In this document: positions 26,815 to 35,021 of the stretch, piece after piece
How positions within the stretch are numbered: position 1 is the stretch's first letter
Layout: every line of letters starts with the position of its first letter
Source: CG2-30-36-16 sp964372115
GTDB taxonomy: Bacteria; Bacteroidota; Ignavibacteria; Ignavibacteriales; Ignavibacteriaceae
Direction: 5' to 3'
DNA length: 64,000 nt
Assembly (NCBI GenBank): GCA_964372115.1
Contig: CAYJPN010000003.1
Location: forward strand, 62,001-126,000
Notes under the pieces: model-generated
Databases searched by the model: none
Told to the model about the DNA's origin: nothing
What the model saw: the letters and a program-made list of their open reading frames with translations, nothing else
Program-made: the position numbers and the translations under genes

Positions 26815-27654
26815 TTACCTAACAATTAAGAGATTTGCTGGAAGTTCTTTTATAACATGTTCCATATTTTGTGGAAACAGTTTATCAAGAAACTTCAATT
26901 TTTTTGAAGGAGGCGTAACCGCAAATATATCTGCATTATGAATTCGCGCATAATTACCAGCTTCCCAGCCTTCCTTCCCGTAAAGGCAGCGTATATCAAC
27001 CTTTATCCCTCTAAGATTCAATTCAGAAACGAGCAGCCTCATTTTTATCTCCTCCTCGGCTTCCCATTGTTCGCGTGCTGCTTCGAGCTCATCCAGCGAG
27101 CCGCTTCCCTGAATTGTTGAAGCAAGACCCGGTACATGAAAATCTTTCACTAAAACAAAATCATCAGCTTTTTCGAGCAAAGCAAAATTATATGCTGTTA
27201 AAATTGTTTTTTCGCTTTCGGATGAGTAGTCTGTCAGCACATAAAAACGCTTAAAACCCTTCGGGGTTTCGGACGGTGATTTTAATATCAAAACAGATGA
27301 AGCGGCTTCGCGCATAATTTTTCGTGCAACTGACCCGATATAATATTTTATAAAATTTTCTTTTTCCAGCGCGCCGGCAATTAGCAAATCTACACCTGCA
27401 TCCCGGCTTGTTTTTATTATTGTATCAGCAGGATCGCCGGTTGTCCGGATTATTTCGATGGATGATTCATCCAGTCCTGAATTGGAAATTGATTCCGAAA
27501 GTAATTTTTCAGTTGTCTCATTTTTTTCACCAACGTGAATCAGCATTAATCTTGCGTTAAAAAGTTCTGTGAGACGTTTTGCTTCAGCAAGCAAAGCTTT
27601 TCCGGTGGGCGAAAAAGTAATTGCTAATCCGAGTTTGTTAAATAAAGATTTCAT
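26815..27654 (-). CDS. Tandem universal stress protein (UspA family)
   Basis: The 279-residue protein contains two Usp domains. The first (about 1-145) has LAITFSPTGKALLAEAKRL, the strand-loop DLLIAGALEKENF and the ATP-loop-like IGSVARKIMREAASSVLILK. The second (about 150-279) lacks a clear ATP-binding G-x2-G-x9-G loop and ends HVIKELPANLLIVR. Usp proteins bind ATP or other ligands and modulate stress responses. Here the tight link to the antiporter suggests control of ion transport, as seen in other Usp-antiporter pairs. That link is inferred. Confidence 0.85.
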   Translation of the reverse strand: MKSLFNKLGLAITFSPTGKALLAEAKRLTELFNARLMLIHVGEKNETTEKLLSESISNSGLDESSIEIIRTTGDPADTIIKTSRDAGVDLLIAGALEKENFIKYYIGSVARKIMREAASSVLILKSPSETPKGFKRFYVLTDYSSESEKTILTAYNFALLEKADDFVLVKDFHVPGLASTIQGSGSLDELEAAREQWEAEEEIKMRLLVSELNLRGIKVDIRCLYGKEGWEAGNYARIHNADIFAVTPPSKKLKFLDKLFPQNMEHVIKELPANLLIVR

Positions 27655-27964
27655 TTGTAAATTTACCCGTGCAAATTGTTAGTTACTCTTATTTAAGTGA
27701 CATCTTGCTATTAAAATAAGTTCTTAATTTCAAAATACGATTTAACAGGACATTCTCAAAATAAAGTATTGGGCTGAGACAGAAAAATTTATAAAAAAAA
27801 TTAACAAATTTTTTTTAATGATAGGATTCATTAAGTTCTACCCCGCTTAGTGGATCTATTAATGCCCGGTAACAGCCCTCCACCGGGCATGTTTATTTTA
27901 AAAAGTCGTAAAATTTAGTTAATATGGGTAAAGTTCATTCTAAAAAATAACTACAGGCAGCATC
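27655..27964. other. 310-bp intergenic region upstream of ilvE
   Basis: No gene is seen. It should hold the divergent promoters of the Usp-antiporter unit and ilvE. One strong hairpin at 27862-27890 is listed separately. No T-box, leader peptide or riboswitch could be recognised. Confidence 0.5.
27862..27900 (+). promoter_or_regulatory. GC-rich hairpin in the ilvE leader, possible attenuator
   Basis: ATGCCCGGT pairs perfectly with ACCGGGCAT across an 11-base loop, followed by GTTTATTTTA. Its position about 75 bases before the ilvE start would place it in the mRNA leader if the promoter is upstream. It could equally be an old terminator. Confidence 0.4.
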
Positions 27965-29050
27965 ATGGAACAAATAAAATATATCATAAAAGAAAGAACC
28001 GGTAAAATAGTAGTTCCTGAGAACCCCGGTTTTGGATTGCTGTTTACCGACCACATCTTTGAGATGGATTATTCTCCAACTCTTGGATGGCACAATCCAA
28101 CTATTAAACCACTTCAGAACCTTTCATTTCATCCCGCAACAATGGTTATGCATTACGGACAGGCTGTATTCGAAGGTTTAAAAGCATTTAAAACAGAAGA
28201 TAATGAAGTTGTTATCTTTCGTCCTCAAAAACATCTCGAGCGTTTAAACCGCTCTGCCCGCAGAGTTTGTATTCCGGAACTTGATTTGGATTTCGTAATG
28301 GAAGCTCTGAAGGAATTAGTTTCAATCGATCAGGATTGGATACCACAAAGACAGGGAGAAGCACTTTATATTCGTCCTTTCCTTCTTGGTGTTGATAGCG
28401 TTCTCGGCGTTCGTCCGTCTGGTAATTATAAATTTATTATTCTTCTTTCACCGGTCGGAGCTTATTATCCTGAAGGATTTAAACCGGTAAAAATATTGGT
28501 TACCGATGAATATGTTCGCGCTGTTCGTAAAGGATTAGGCGACTGTAAAACTCCCGCCAACTATGCGGCAAGTTTGCTCGCAGCAGAGTCTGCCCGCAAG
28601 CAGGGGTTTACACAGGTTTTATGGTTAGATGGCATTGAACAGAAATACATTGAAGAAGTCGGAACAATGAATATTTTCATCCGCTTTAAGGATGAAATAG
28701 CTACCCCGAAATTAACAGGCAGCATTCTCCCCGGTGTTACGAGGGATTCTGTAATTAATATTTTAAAGGACTGGGGTGAAAATGTTACTGAACGACTTAT
28801 AAGCATTGATGAAGTAGTTGACGCTTATAAAAACGATAGGTTGGTTGGTGTATTCGGCACCGGAACCGCAGCAGTCATCTCTTCGGTTGGAACGCTTGTT
28901 TACAAAGAAACAAAAATGTTATTTAATGAAGGCAGAGTTGGCGAACTCGATAAAAAATTATTCGATACGCTCGCTTCTATTCATTATGGCAGGGTAGAAG
29001 ACAAATTTAACTGGCTAACCCACGTTTCAAGAAAAAGCGTAGAAGTATAA
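27965..29050 (+). CDS. ilvE: Branched-chain amino-acid aminotransferase
   Basis: The 361-residue, fold-type IV PLP enzyme performs the last step of leucine, isoleucine and valine synthesis, or the first step of their breakdown. The PLP lysine is Lys195 in GLGDCKTPANYAAS. Other family segments are MHYGQAVFEGLKAF, ALYIRPFLLG and the phosphate-binding GVFGTGTAAVISSV near the C-terminus. This is the longer BCAT type, similar to eukaryotic and Bacteroidota enzymes rather than the short E. coli IlvE. It is a single gene closed by a strong terminator. Confidence 0.95.
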   Translation: MEQIKYIIKERTGKIVVPENPGFGLLFTDHIFEMDYSPTLGWHNPTIKPLQNLSFHPATMVMHYGQAVFEGLKAFKTEDNEVVIFRPQKHLERLNRSARRVCIPELDLDFVMEALKELVSIDQDWIPQRQGEALYIRPFLLGVDSVLGVRPSGNYKFIILLSPVGAYYPEGFKPVKILVTDEYVRAVRKGLGDCKTPANYAASLLAAESARKQGFTQVLWLDGIEQKYIEEVGTMNIFIRFKDEIATPKLTGSILPGVTRDSVINILKDWGENVTERLISIDEVVDAYKNDRLVGVFGTGTAAVISSVGTLVYKETKMLFNEGRVGELDKKLFDTLASIHYGRVEDKFNWLTHVSRKSVEV

Positions 29051-29053
29051 TTT

Positions 29054-29115
29054 TTGCCCCTCGTTATTTATAGTTATTTTTTTCATCAACTTAAATAACG
29101 CGGGGCAATTATTTT
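29054..29115 (+). terminator. Long hairpin terminator after ilvE
   Basis: TTGCCCC-TCGTTATTTA pairs with TAAATAACGCGGGGCAA with one interior mismatch across a T-rich loop of about 20 bases, then TTATTTT. It begins a few bases after the ilvE stop. Confidence 0.85.
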
Positions 29116-29159
29116 GCGCAAACTGTTCGAATCTTCTTTTCTTCTTCATATCTATAAAT

Positions 29160-29350
29160 TGAGTTCACTCTTAAAAGGTCAGAAATTCATCCTTTAGCTA
29201 CAGATTGCCCAACAAGTATAAACCGTTGAAACGGTTCGTGGTTTTCTTAAGTTGTTATTAACCCACGGCTTAAGCCATGGGTTAATGGGAATAAATATTG
29301 AATTGTTTAAAACGGTTTTAACCGTTTCCAACCTTTTTATAATAAACTCA
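29160..29350. mobile_element. MITE-like element, copy A
   Basis: The element is about 191 bp with terminal inverted repeats. The left end reads TGAGTTCACTCTTAAAAGGT, and the right end, read backwards, TGAGTTTATTATAAAAAGGT. It is flanked on both sides by ATAAAT (29154-29159 and 29351-29356), a possible six-base target duplication. Inside are two palindromes: AACCGTTGAAACGGTT and TTAACCCACGGCTTAAGCC followed by ATGGGTTAA. Copy B at 35022 shares about 145 bases. It carries no gene, so it would need a transposase supplied elsewhere. MITE is an inference from the structure. Confidence 0.65.
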
Positions 29351-29459
29351 ATAAATGATTAATTTATTAAAATCCTCTACAAACAGTTTATTCACATCAA
29401 TCTCCACTACCTTCGCTGTAAATTATTTTTTCGCATCTGAAAAAAAATTATTATAACTC

Positions 29460-29508
29460 TTGACAAGTGCTCATTTGTGCACTATATTTGTAGTGAACAA
29501 ATGAGCAC
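29460..29508 (+). promoter_or_regulatory. lexA promoter with paired inverted operator-like sites
   Basis: TTGACA at 29460-29465 and TATATT at 29483-29488 are 17 bases apart, and TATATTTG also fits the Bacteroidota -7 box. GTGCTCATTTGT at 29467-29478, inside the promoter spacer, is repeated as its exact reverse complement ACAAATGAGCAC at 29497-29508, just before the ATG. Each copy extends to an imperfect palindrome with outer half-sites AGTG/CACT. Binding there would block RNA polymerase. This is the expected form of LexA self-repression, although the motif is neither the E. coli CTGT-N8-ACAG nor the exact Gram-positive GAAC-N4-GTTC box. Confidence 0.8.
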
Positions 29509-29511
29509 CTA

Positions 29512-30147
29512 ATGAAAAAGCAATTGACCGACAGACAAGATGACATACTTCGATTTATTTATCAGTTTAGAGATGAAAACGGGTATCCTCCTACTTTGAG
29601 GGAAATAGGCAGGAAGTTTGATATTGCATCTACTTTTGGTGTTAAACGGCACCTCGATGCTTTGGAGAAAAAAGGTTATCTAAATGTAGAGAGTAATGCA
29701 AGCCGCGGTATCTCACTTCAGCCTCAAGCTGATAACTCTATCGTTGATAGTATCAACAATTTCGCAAAAATTCCGATAATAGGGCATGTGGCTGCGGGTT
29801 CGCCAATTACGGCAATTGAAAATATTGATGGAAGTCTCGTAATCGATTCTTCATTTATGAAACGTTCTGAAAGTTGTTTTGCCCTGCGAGTTAAAGGTGA
29901 CAGCATGATTAACGCAGGCATTTTTGAAGGCGATCTTGTTGTTGTACTTCCGAAGAAAGATGCAATAAATGGCGAAACAATTGTTGCCATGCTCGAAGAC
30001 GAAGTAACTGTAAAAACATTTGAAATGAAAAATAAAAAAGTCCGGTTATTACCGGCAAATGATAAATACCAGCCGATAGATGTAACCGGCAGAAAAGAAT
30101 TTTCTGTTGTTGGCAAGGTTGTCGGCGTGGTTAGATGGTTAAATTAA
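29512..30147 (+). CDS. lexA: SOS repressor LexA
   Basis: The 211-residue protein has an N-terminal winged helix (LTDRQDDILRFIYQFRDENG, then YPPTLREIGRKF as recognition region) and a C-terminal S24 self-cleaving domain. The cleavage site is Ala95-Gly96 in GHVAAGSP. The catalytic pair is Ser131 (GDSM) and Lys168 (VTVKTF). Activated RecA would trigger cleavage and relieve repression of DNA-repair genes. The gene begins four bases after the second operator-like arm, so it almost surely regulates itself. Two small genes follow in the same direction and may share the SOS-controlled transcript. Confidence 0.95.
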   Translation: MKKQLTDRQDDILRFIYQFRDENGYPPTLREIGRKFDIASTFGVKRHLDALEKKGYLNVESNASRGISLQPQADNSIVDSINNFAKIPIIGHVAAGSPITAIENIDGSLVIDSSFMKRSESCFALRVKGDSMINAGIFEGDLVVVLPKKDAINGETIVAMLEDEVTVKTFEMKNKKVRLLPANDKYQPIDVTGRKEFSVVGKVVGVVRWLN

Positions 30148-30162
30148 TCTCGGAGAATGATT

Positions 30163-30408
30163 ATGAAATCTGAAATATTTGAAAATGCAATATATAATAG
30201 AAATCAAATTAGCTTTCTTTACGGGTTAAGTGAGGTAGTGCTCGACCCTTATTTTATCGGGAGGGAAAGCGGACGCAAGGTTATTTACGGAAAAATATTA
30301 AACAGCAGCGAAATTAGAAAATTCGAATTCTTCAAAATTGCAAATATAAAAATTTTAAGACGGATGAAATTTTCACCCGTAATTCCAATAATTCCGCATA
30401 TAAATTAA
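30163..30408 (+). CDS. Small WYL-like domain protein
   Basis: The 81-residue product is not a known gene to me, but its pattern resembles an isolated WYL-type SH3-barrel: AIYNRNQISFLYG, then VVLDPYFIGRESGRKVIYGKI and IRKFEFFKIANIKIL. This matches the WYL order (basic strand, DP-Y/F, G-R-x-Y-hydrophobic-x-G, R-x-F-hydrophobic-x-R/K-I). WYL domains bind nucleic-acid or nucleotide ligands in regulators of DNA damage and phage defence. I prefer ATG 30163, with GGAG seven bases upstream, over ATG 30157, which lies too close to it. It lies 15 bases after lexA. Confidence 0.6.
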   Translation: MKSEIFENAIYNRNQISFLYGLSEVVLDPYFIGRESGRKVIYGKILNSSEIRKFEFFKIANIKILRRMKFSPVIPIIPHIN

Positions 30409-30421
30409 TCGGGAGGTTATT

Positions 30422-30853
30422 ATGTTTGAATCTGGAAAACGAAAAAGTATTGATTTATTGGTTGAGGAATTCTGGAAATTAGGTTATATGACGTTGAGCC
30501 GAAAATACGGCACATATTTGCCTGAACCTACAAGGGTGGGCAATTTTGATGTTGATATTATTGCAAAGCTGAAGAAAAACTATGCAATAGGTATTACTTT
30601 AACAGATGATGACCTCAACGACCCTCAATTGATTGCAAAACTAAACTTTTTAGCCACAAGGCATACAAAGTTTACAAATAAGCGTGTTATGCTTCTTATA
30701 GGTATTCCGAAAGAAAATTATAAACATTTAAGAACTTTAACCGAAAAACTTCCACATGAAGTAAAAAAGAATCTAAAAATTTTTCAACTTCAGGAAAAAG
30801 AAATTATCTCTTCGCGGCACAACCGCGGCAGCGAAAAAGTGCTCTTCTCTTAA
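30422..30853 (+). CDS. Conserved-looking hypothetical protein of the lexA cassette
   Basis: The 143-residue product is not recognised. It begins with a helix (RKSIDLLVEEFWKLGYMTL), followed by a strand pattern VGNFDVDIIAKLKKNYAIGITL and further alpha/beta segments (KRVMLLIGIPKENY). The layout, with an early Asp in a strand followed by a second strand, is reminiscent of restriction-endonuclease-like folds, but the usual E/Q-x-K is missing, so a nuclease cannot be claimed. It is co-directional with lexA and the WYL-like gene, 13 bases after the latter, with ribosome binding site GGGAGG. The unit ends in a hairpin terminator. Confidence 0.55.
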   Translation: MFESGKRKSIDLLVEEFWKLGYMTLSRKYGTYLPEPTRVGNFDVDIIAKLKKNYAIGITLTDDDLNDPQLIAKLNFLATRHTKFTNKRVMLLIGIPKENYKHLRTLTEKLPHEVKKNLKIFQLQEKEIISSRHNRGSEKVLFS

Positions 30854-30869
30854 ACGAACTCTAAACATC

Positions 30870-30895
30870 GGCGCTCATCCCCGGGCGCCTTTTTA
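30870..30895 (+). terminator. Terminator of the lexA cassette
   Basis: GGCGC at 30870 pairs with GCGCC at 30885 across a ten-base loop, followed by TTTTTATT. Confidence 0.75.
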
Positions 30896-30993
30896 TTCCG
30901 AACTGTGTTTTTCCCTTTTATTATTCATTTCATCTCCATAATTTAACGCGCGAAAAATTAAAATAGTAAGTTGTTTAACTGTTAAAGCTTACC

Positions 30994-31024
30994 TTGACAT
31001 TAAAAACGCATACAATTAACTTTA
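30994..31024 (+). promoter_or_regulatory. Candidate promoter of the uppS-bamA cluster
   Basis: TTGACA at 30994-30999 and TAACTTTA at 31017-31024 are spaced 20 bases from TTG to TA, close to the Bacteroidota form. Predicted transcription start is about 20 bases before the uppS TTG codon. Confidence 0.5.
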
Positions 31025-31051
31025 CACGCTTTATCATTTTTAGGACTGAAT

Positions 31052-31873
31052 TTGGGCAACAAAAAATCAGATGCCGACAGTAAACTTCAGCAGGTGTTAA
31101 AAGAATCGGGCGAAATCCCGGTTCATATAGCCATTATTATGGACGGCAATGGACGCTGGGCAAAAAAAAGGAACCTGCCTAGAGTTGCCGGACACAAACG
31201 CGGAGTTGAAACGGTAAAAGACATAGTTAAAGCTTGCGCCCAAATTGGGGTAAAGTATTTAACCCTGTATACTTTTTCTACGGAAAACTGGAAACGACCG
31301 AAGGACGAAGTTTCAACATTAATGAGACTTCTGTTGCGCAGTCTTAGAAAAGAATCAGACGAATTACACGAAAATGATATCCGGATGCAAACTATCGGCG
31401 ATATTCAATCATTGCCCGAAGAAGTTCAAAAACAACTTTTTGATACTATAAAAAAAACAGCCGGAAACAAAAAAATGACACTCAACCTGGCGCTAAGTTA
31501 TAGCGGCAGGTGGGAGCTAATTAACGCAGTAAAACAAATTGCCGCTCTCGCTTCCGAAGGCAAAATTAATGAGAATGAAATAAACGAAGCGAACTTTTCC
31601 CAGTTTCTTACGACTAAAGGTGTCCCTGATCCTGATCTCTTAATCAGAACCAGCGGGGAGTTTAGAGTAAGTAACTTTTTACTATGGCAGATTGCTTACT
31701 CTGAATTTTTTATAACCGATGTTAACTGGCCAGAATTTAGCCGTAAACATCTTTATGAAGCAATAACCGATTTTCAGCATAGAGAAAGAAGATTCGGAAA
31801 AGTAAGTGAACAAATAAAAAAGAATGAAAAAGGCTTAAAGAATGTTTCTAACCTCCCCGATGAAAATGCTTAA
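31052..31873 (+). CDS. uppS: Undecaprenyl (isoprenyl) diphosphate synthase
   Basis: The 273-residue cis-prenyltransferase makes the C55 lipid carrier for peptidoglycan and polysaccharide assembly. HIAIIMDGNGRWAKKR carries the catalytic Asp/Asn region, followed by AGHKRGVETVK and YTFSTENWKRP. The C-terminal motif RTSGEFRVSNFLLWQ and AYSEFFITDVNWPEF are diagnostic. The start is TTG, with AGGA nearby. The gene's end overlaps the start of bamA. Together they open an envelope-biogenesis cluster, as in many Bacteroidota and Proteobacteria. Confidence 0.95.
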   Translation: MGNKKSDADSKLQQVLKESGEIPVHIAIIMDGNGRWAKKRNLPRVAGHKRGVETVKDIVKACAQIGVKYLTLYTFSTENWKRPKDEVSTLMRLLLRSLRKESDELHENDIRMQTIGDIQSLPEEVQKQLFDTIKKTAGNKKMTLNLALSYSGRWELINAVKQIAALASEGKINENEINEANFSQFLTTKGVPDPDLLIRTSGEFRVSNFLLWQIAYSEFFITDVNWPEFSRKHLYEAITDFQHRERRFGKVSEQIKKNEKGLKNVSNLPDENA

Positions 31874-34346
31874 ATATCTTTTCTTTATTTTAATAGTGCT
31901 TTTCTTTACATCAGCGTCTTATTCGCAAGTAGCAAAAACAAGCTACAAAATATTGGGTATATCTGTCGAAGGCAGTAAATCCGCAGACGCCGCTACAATT
32001 ATCGCCAATTCTGGTTTGAAAGTTAACGATGAAATCCAGGTACCGGGAGATCAGACATTAAGCGCTATTAGGCGGCTCTGGGCTCTTAATATTTTTGCGG
32101 ATATAAAAATTGAAATTGAAAAACAGATAGCCGATGGAGTTTTTCTGGTTATAAAAGTTGTAGAATACCCGCGGGTAGAAAAAGTTGTTTACCAGGGCAA
32201 CGATGATATAAGCGAAAAAGATATTGAAGAAAAAGTAAGTTTTACGAGAGGACAGATTTTAAAACCTCAGGAAATAAACCGTCTTAAACTTCGTATTAAA
32301 GGCTTGTACGAAAAAGAAGGTTATCTTAACACAAAGATTGAAATAAATTCTTACTCATTTTTTCGGGCAGATACTACGGAAGATGGAATAACCGTCATCT
32401 GGCAAAATAAGAAAGATCTTTCCGACGAGTATGAATTAGAATATCCATCAAGCGAACAGCGTTATACAAACCTTATTGATAGAATAAAAGACAGGATTTT
32501 GTTAAAGGTTGTTATAGTTGAAAATGCAAAAGTTGTTGTACGCGATATTGAATTTACAGGCAACAAAGCAATAACTAACGGCGATTTAATAGGAGCGATG
32601 GCTGAAACCGAAACAGCAAAGTGGTGGAAATTTTGGAGCGGCGCTCATTTTGACCCTGAAAAATATTCAAAAGACAAAGAATTAATTACTGAGTATTATC
32701 ACAAAAACGGCTACCGCGATGCCGAAATAGTTTCAGACTCACTTGTTTATTATAATGATAATAAAGATATGCGTATTGAAATGAATGTTTACGAAGGTCC
32801 GCAGTACAAAATAAGAAATATAGAGTGGGAGGGAAATACAATATATCCCGATGTTGTTTTAACCGAACGCCTCGACTTTGCAAAAGGTGATATTTTCGAT
32901 TACCAAAAATTTGAGCAAAACCTGCGCGGTAACGAAAAACAGTCGGATGTATATTCGCTTTACTTAGATAACGGATATTTAACTTTTAATCTTAAACCAA
33001 CCGAAACAAAAGTTGCCGAAGACTCAATTGATATTTTAATAAGAGTTGAAGAAAAGAATCAGTTTAAAGTTGGTCGAGTTGATATTGAGGGGAATACTAA
33101 AACAAAAGATAAAGTTATACGCCGCGAACTCTACTCTATTCCCGGCGACTATTTTAACCGAGCGTTATTATTCAGAAGTGTTCAGCAGCTTGCAAATCTT
33201 CAATATTTTAACGTAGAAAAACTTTACGGACCGAAAGGCATAGATTACAATCTTGCAAACGACAGTACTGTTAATGTAAAATTTAATGTTGAAGAAAAAT
33301 CGAGTGATTATTTAAATGCCTCCGTTGGTTACAGCGGTGCTTTCGGTTTTAGCGGTGCGGTTGGTATTACGTTAACTAACTTTTCTCTTGCCGAACCATT
33401 TTCACTTGGCGGCGGACAAATTTTAAGCTTTAACTGGCAGTTTGGCGTCGGAAGCATTTACAGAACATTTACTCTTGGTTTTACAGAGCCATGGTTGTTC
33501 GATACCCCGACTCTCATTGGTTTCGAAGTGTTCGACACTCGGCAACAGTATATATACGACTTACGCCAATCCGGAGGAACTGTTCGTGTTGGACGCAGAT
33601 TAAAATGGCCTGATGATTTTTTCTATGTACAGGGTTTATTCCGCTATCAGTATAATAATGTACTCGAAGGACAAAATTTTTATGCTGAAGGTAAAACCCA
33701 GCAATTTACAGTGGGTGCAACCATCAGTAGAAAAAATATTGATAATCCCATATTCCCATCTACCGGTTCTTCTGTAGCTTTAGATGGTGAAATTACCGGC
33801 GGTCCGTTTTTACCCGGCGATGTAGATTATTTCAAACTTGGCTTTAAAGCTGAATGGTATAAAAGACTTTTTAACTCGAATAGAATTGTTCTTTATACAA
33901 CAACCAATCTTGGCTATTTGGGTGAGCTTGTTAACGGAACAAAGATTCAACCATTTGAATACTACTATATGGGTGGTAATGGATTAGTAATTGCAACCGA
34001 ACCCTTAAGAGGTTATGACGACAGAACAGTGGGACCGCGTAATGCAAACGGTACTGTAATCGGCGGCAGGGTGATGTCGAGGTTTACAACCGAACTTCGT
34101 TTTGCAATTACTCTTGAACCAATGCCTTTGTACATCCTGGCATTTGCAGAAGCCGGAAACGTTTTTAAAGATATAAGTTCAACCGATTTTTTTGAACTAA
34201 GACGCGCTGTTGGTGTCGGTGCCAGAATTTTAATTAACCCGATAGGTTTGATTGGTTTTGATCTCGGTTATGGATTTGATAGACAAATAACAGACGGAAA
34301 AGACCCTGCCTGGTTATTCCACTTCCAGTTCGGCAGAGGATTTTAA
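31860..34346 (+). CDS. bamA: Outer-membrane protein assembly factor BamA
   Basis: The 828-residue protein inserts beta-barrel proteins into the outer membrane. After a signal peptide (LKYLFFILIVLFFTSASYSQ), residues about 30-430 hold several POTRA domains, e.g. YKILGISVEGSKSADAATI, VEKVVYQGNDDISEKDIEE and FKVGRVDIEGNTKTKDKVI. Residues about 450-828 form the Omp85 barrel, with the conserved GGNGLVIATEPLRGY near residue 710-720 (the lid/VRGF-like region) and a terminal LFHFQFGRGF beta-signal with C-terminal Phe. I chose ATG 31860 to give a clean signal peptide. A longer start at 31842 is possible. It overlaps uppS by 14 bases. Confidence 0.95.
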   Translation: MKMLKYLFFILIVLFFTSASYSQVAKTSYKILGISVEGSKSADAATIIANSGLKVNDEIQVPGDQTLSAIRRLWALNIFADIKIEIEKQIADGVFLVIKVVEYPRVEKVVYQGNDDISEKDIEEKVSFTRGQILKPQEINRLKLRIKGLYEKEGYLNTKIEINSYSFFRADTTEDGITVIWQNKKDLSDEYELEYPSSEQRYTNLIDRIKDRILLKVVIVENAKVVVRDIEFTGNKAITNGDLIGAMAETETAKWWKFWSGAHFDPEKYSKDKELITEYYHKNGYRDAEIVSDSLVYYNDNKDMRIEMNVYEGPQYKIRNIEWEGNTIYPDVVLTERLDFAKGDIFDYQKFEQNLRGNEKQSDVYSLYLDNGYLTFNLKPTETKVAEDSIDILIRVEEKNQFKVGRVDIEGNTKTKDKVIRRELYSIPGDYFNRALLFRSVQQLANLQYFNVEKLYGPKGIDYNLANDSTVNVKFNVEEKSSDYLNASVGYSGAFGFSGAVGITLTNFSLAEPFSLGGGQILSFNWQFGVGSIYRTFTLGFTEPWLFDTPTLIGFEVFDTRQQYIYDLRQSGGTVRVGRRLKWPDDFFYVQGLFRYQYNNVLEGQNFYAEGKTQQFTVGATISRKNIDNPIFPSTGSSVALDGEITGGPFLPGDVDYFKLGFKAEWYKRLFNSNRIVLYTTTNLGYLGELVNGTKIQPFEYYYMGGNGLVIATEPLRGYDDRTVGPRNANGTVIGGRVMSRFTTELRFAITLEPMPLYILAFAEAGNVFKDISSTDFFELRRAVGVGARILINPIGLIGFDLGYGFDRQITDGKDPAWLFHFQFGRGF

Positions 34347-34381
34347 TAATTAATTAACATAAATAATTTGAGGTATAGATA

Positions 34382-34912
34382 GTGAAAAAGACTCTATTAA
34401 CTTTACTTGCAATTCTTGCGGTTGCAACATTCATCCCCGCACAAACTCCGGTAAAAATCGGTTATGTAGATTCGCAGGTAATATTAACCCAGTTTGCTGA
34501 AGCAATAAAAGCGCAAGGCGATCTTGACGCATTGACGCAAAAATGGAGCAACCAGTTAGACAGCATGACTCAGGCATACCAGCAAGGTCTTGGCGATTAT
34601 CAAAAACAGGCAAACAATATGCCCGATGATAAAAAACTTGCAGCTCAACAAGTGCTTATTAAAAAGGAACAAGACATTGTTGACTTTAGAAAACTCAAAT
34701 TTGGCCAGCAGACGGGCGAAATTTATGCAAAGCAGGAAGAAATTTTTAATCCTGTAAAAGAAAAAATTTACAAAGCAATTGAAAATGTTGCAAAAGAAGA
34801 AAACATGCAGTTTGTATTTGATAAAAGCGGCGACATCATTCTTCTTTATGCCGATAGCTCTTTTGATGTAACTTTTAAAGTTCTTGACAAGCTAAAAAGA
34901 GGAAACAAGTAG
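34382..34912 (+). CDS. OmpH/Skp-family periplasmic chaperone, first copy
   Basis: The 176-residue protein has a signal peptide (LLTLLAILAVATFIPAQ), the Skp opening KIGYVDSQVILTQF, a long helical hairpin (about residues 45-125) and the closing beta segment MQFVFDKSGDIILLYADSSFDVT. Skp/OmpH trimers hold unfolded outer-membrane proteins on their way to BamA, which is encoded just upstream. The start is GTG with GAGGT upstream. A second related copy follows after the MITE-like element, and the two share the overall pattern but differ at most positions. Confidence 0.9.
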   Translation: MKKTLLTLLAILAVATFIPAQTPVKIGYVDSQVILTQFAEAIKAQGDLDALTQKWSNQLDSMTQAYQQGLGDYQKQANNMPDDKKLAAQQVLIKKEQDIVDFRKLKFGQQTGEIYAKQEEIFNPVKEKIYKAIENVAKEENMQFVFDKSGDIILLYADSSFDVTFKVLDKLKRGNK

Positions 34913-34931
34913 TTCCTGATTTCTCATTTTT

Positions 34932-34972
34932 AAATGGTTCTTTCAAGAATATTTTTTTGAGAGAACCATTTT
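34932..34972 (+). terminator. Hairpin terminator between the ompH genes
   Basis: AAATGGTTCTTTCAA pairs with TTGAGAGAACCATTT with one mismatch, ending in T residues. It could also act on the opposite strand. Confidence 0.75.
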
Positions 34973-35021
34973 GTACTTTTAAACAAATAAAACGTTTATA
35001 TATTTGTATGCAAATTATTTG

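Noticed and set aside
29160..29350. Conserved palindromes as a riboswitch or tRNA-like RNA before lexA
   Set aside because: A second copy with terminal inverted repeats lies between unrelated genes, so a mobile-type repeat explains it better.
30422..30853. Calling the 143-residue protein a PD-(D/E)XK nuclease
   Set aside because: The characteristic E/Q-x-K is missing at the expected place, so only a vague fold resemblance can be stated.
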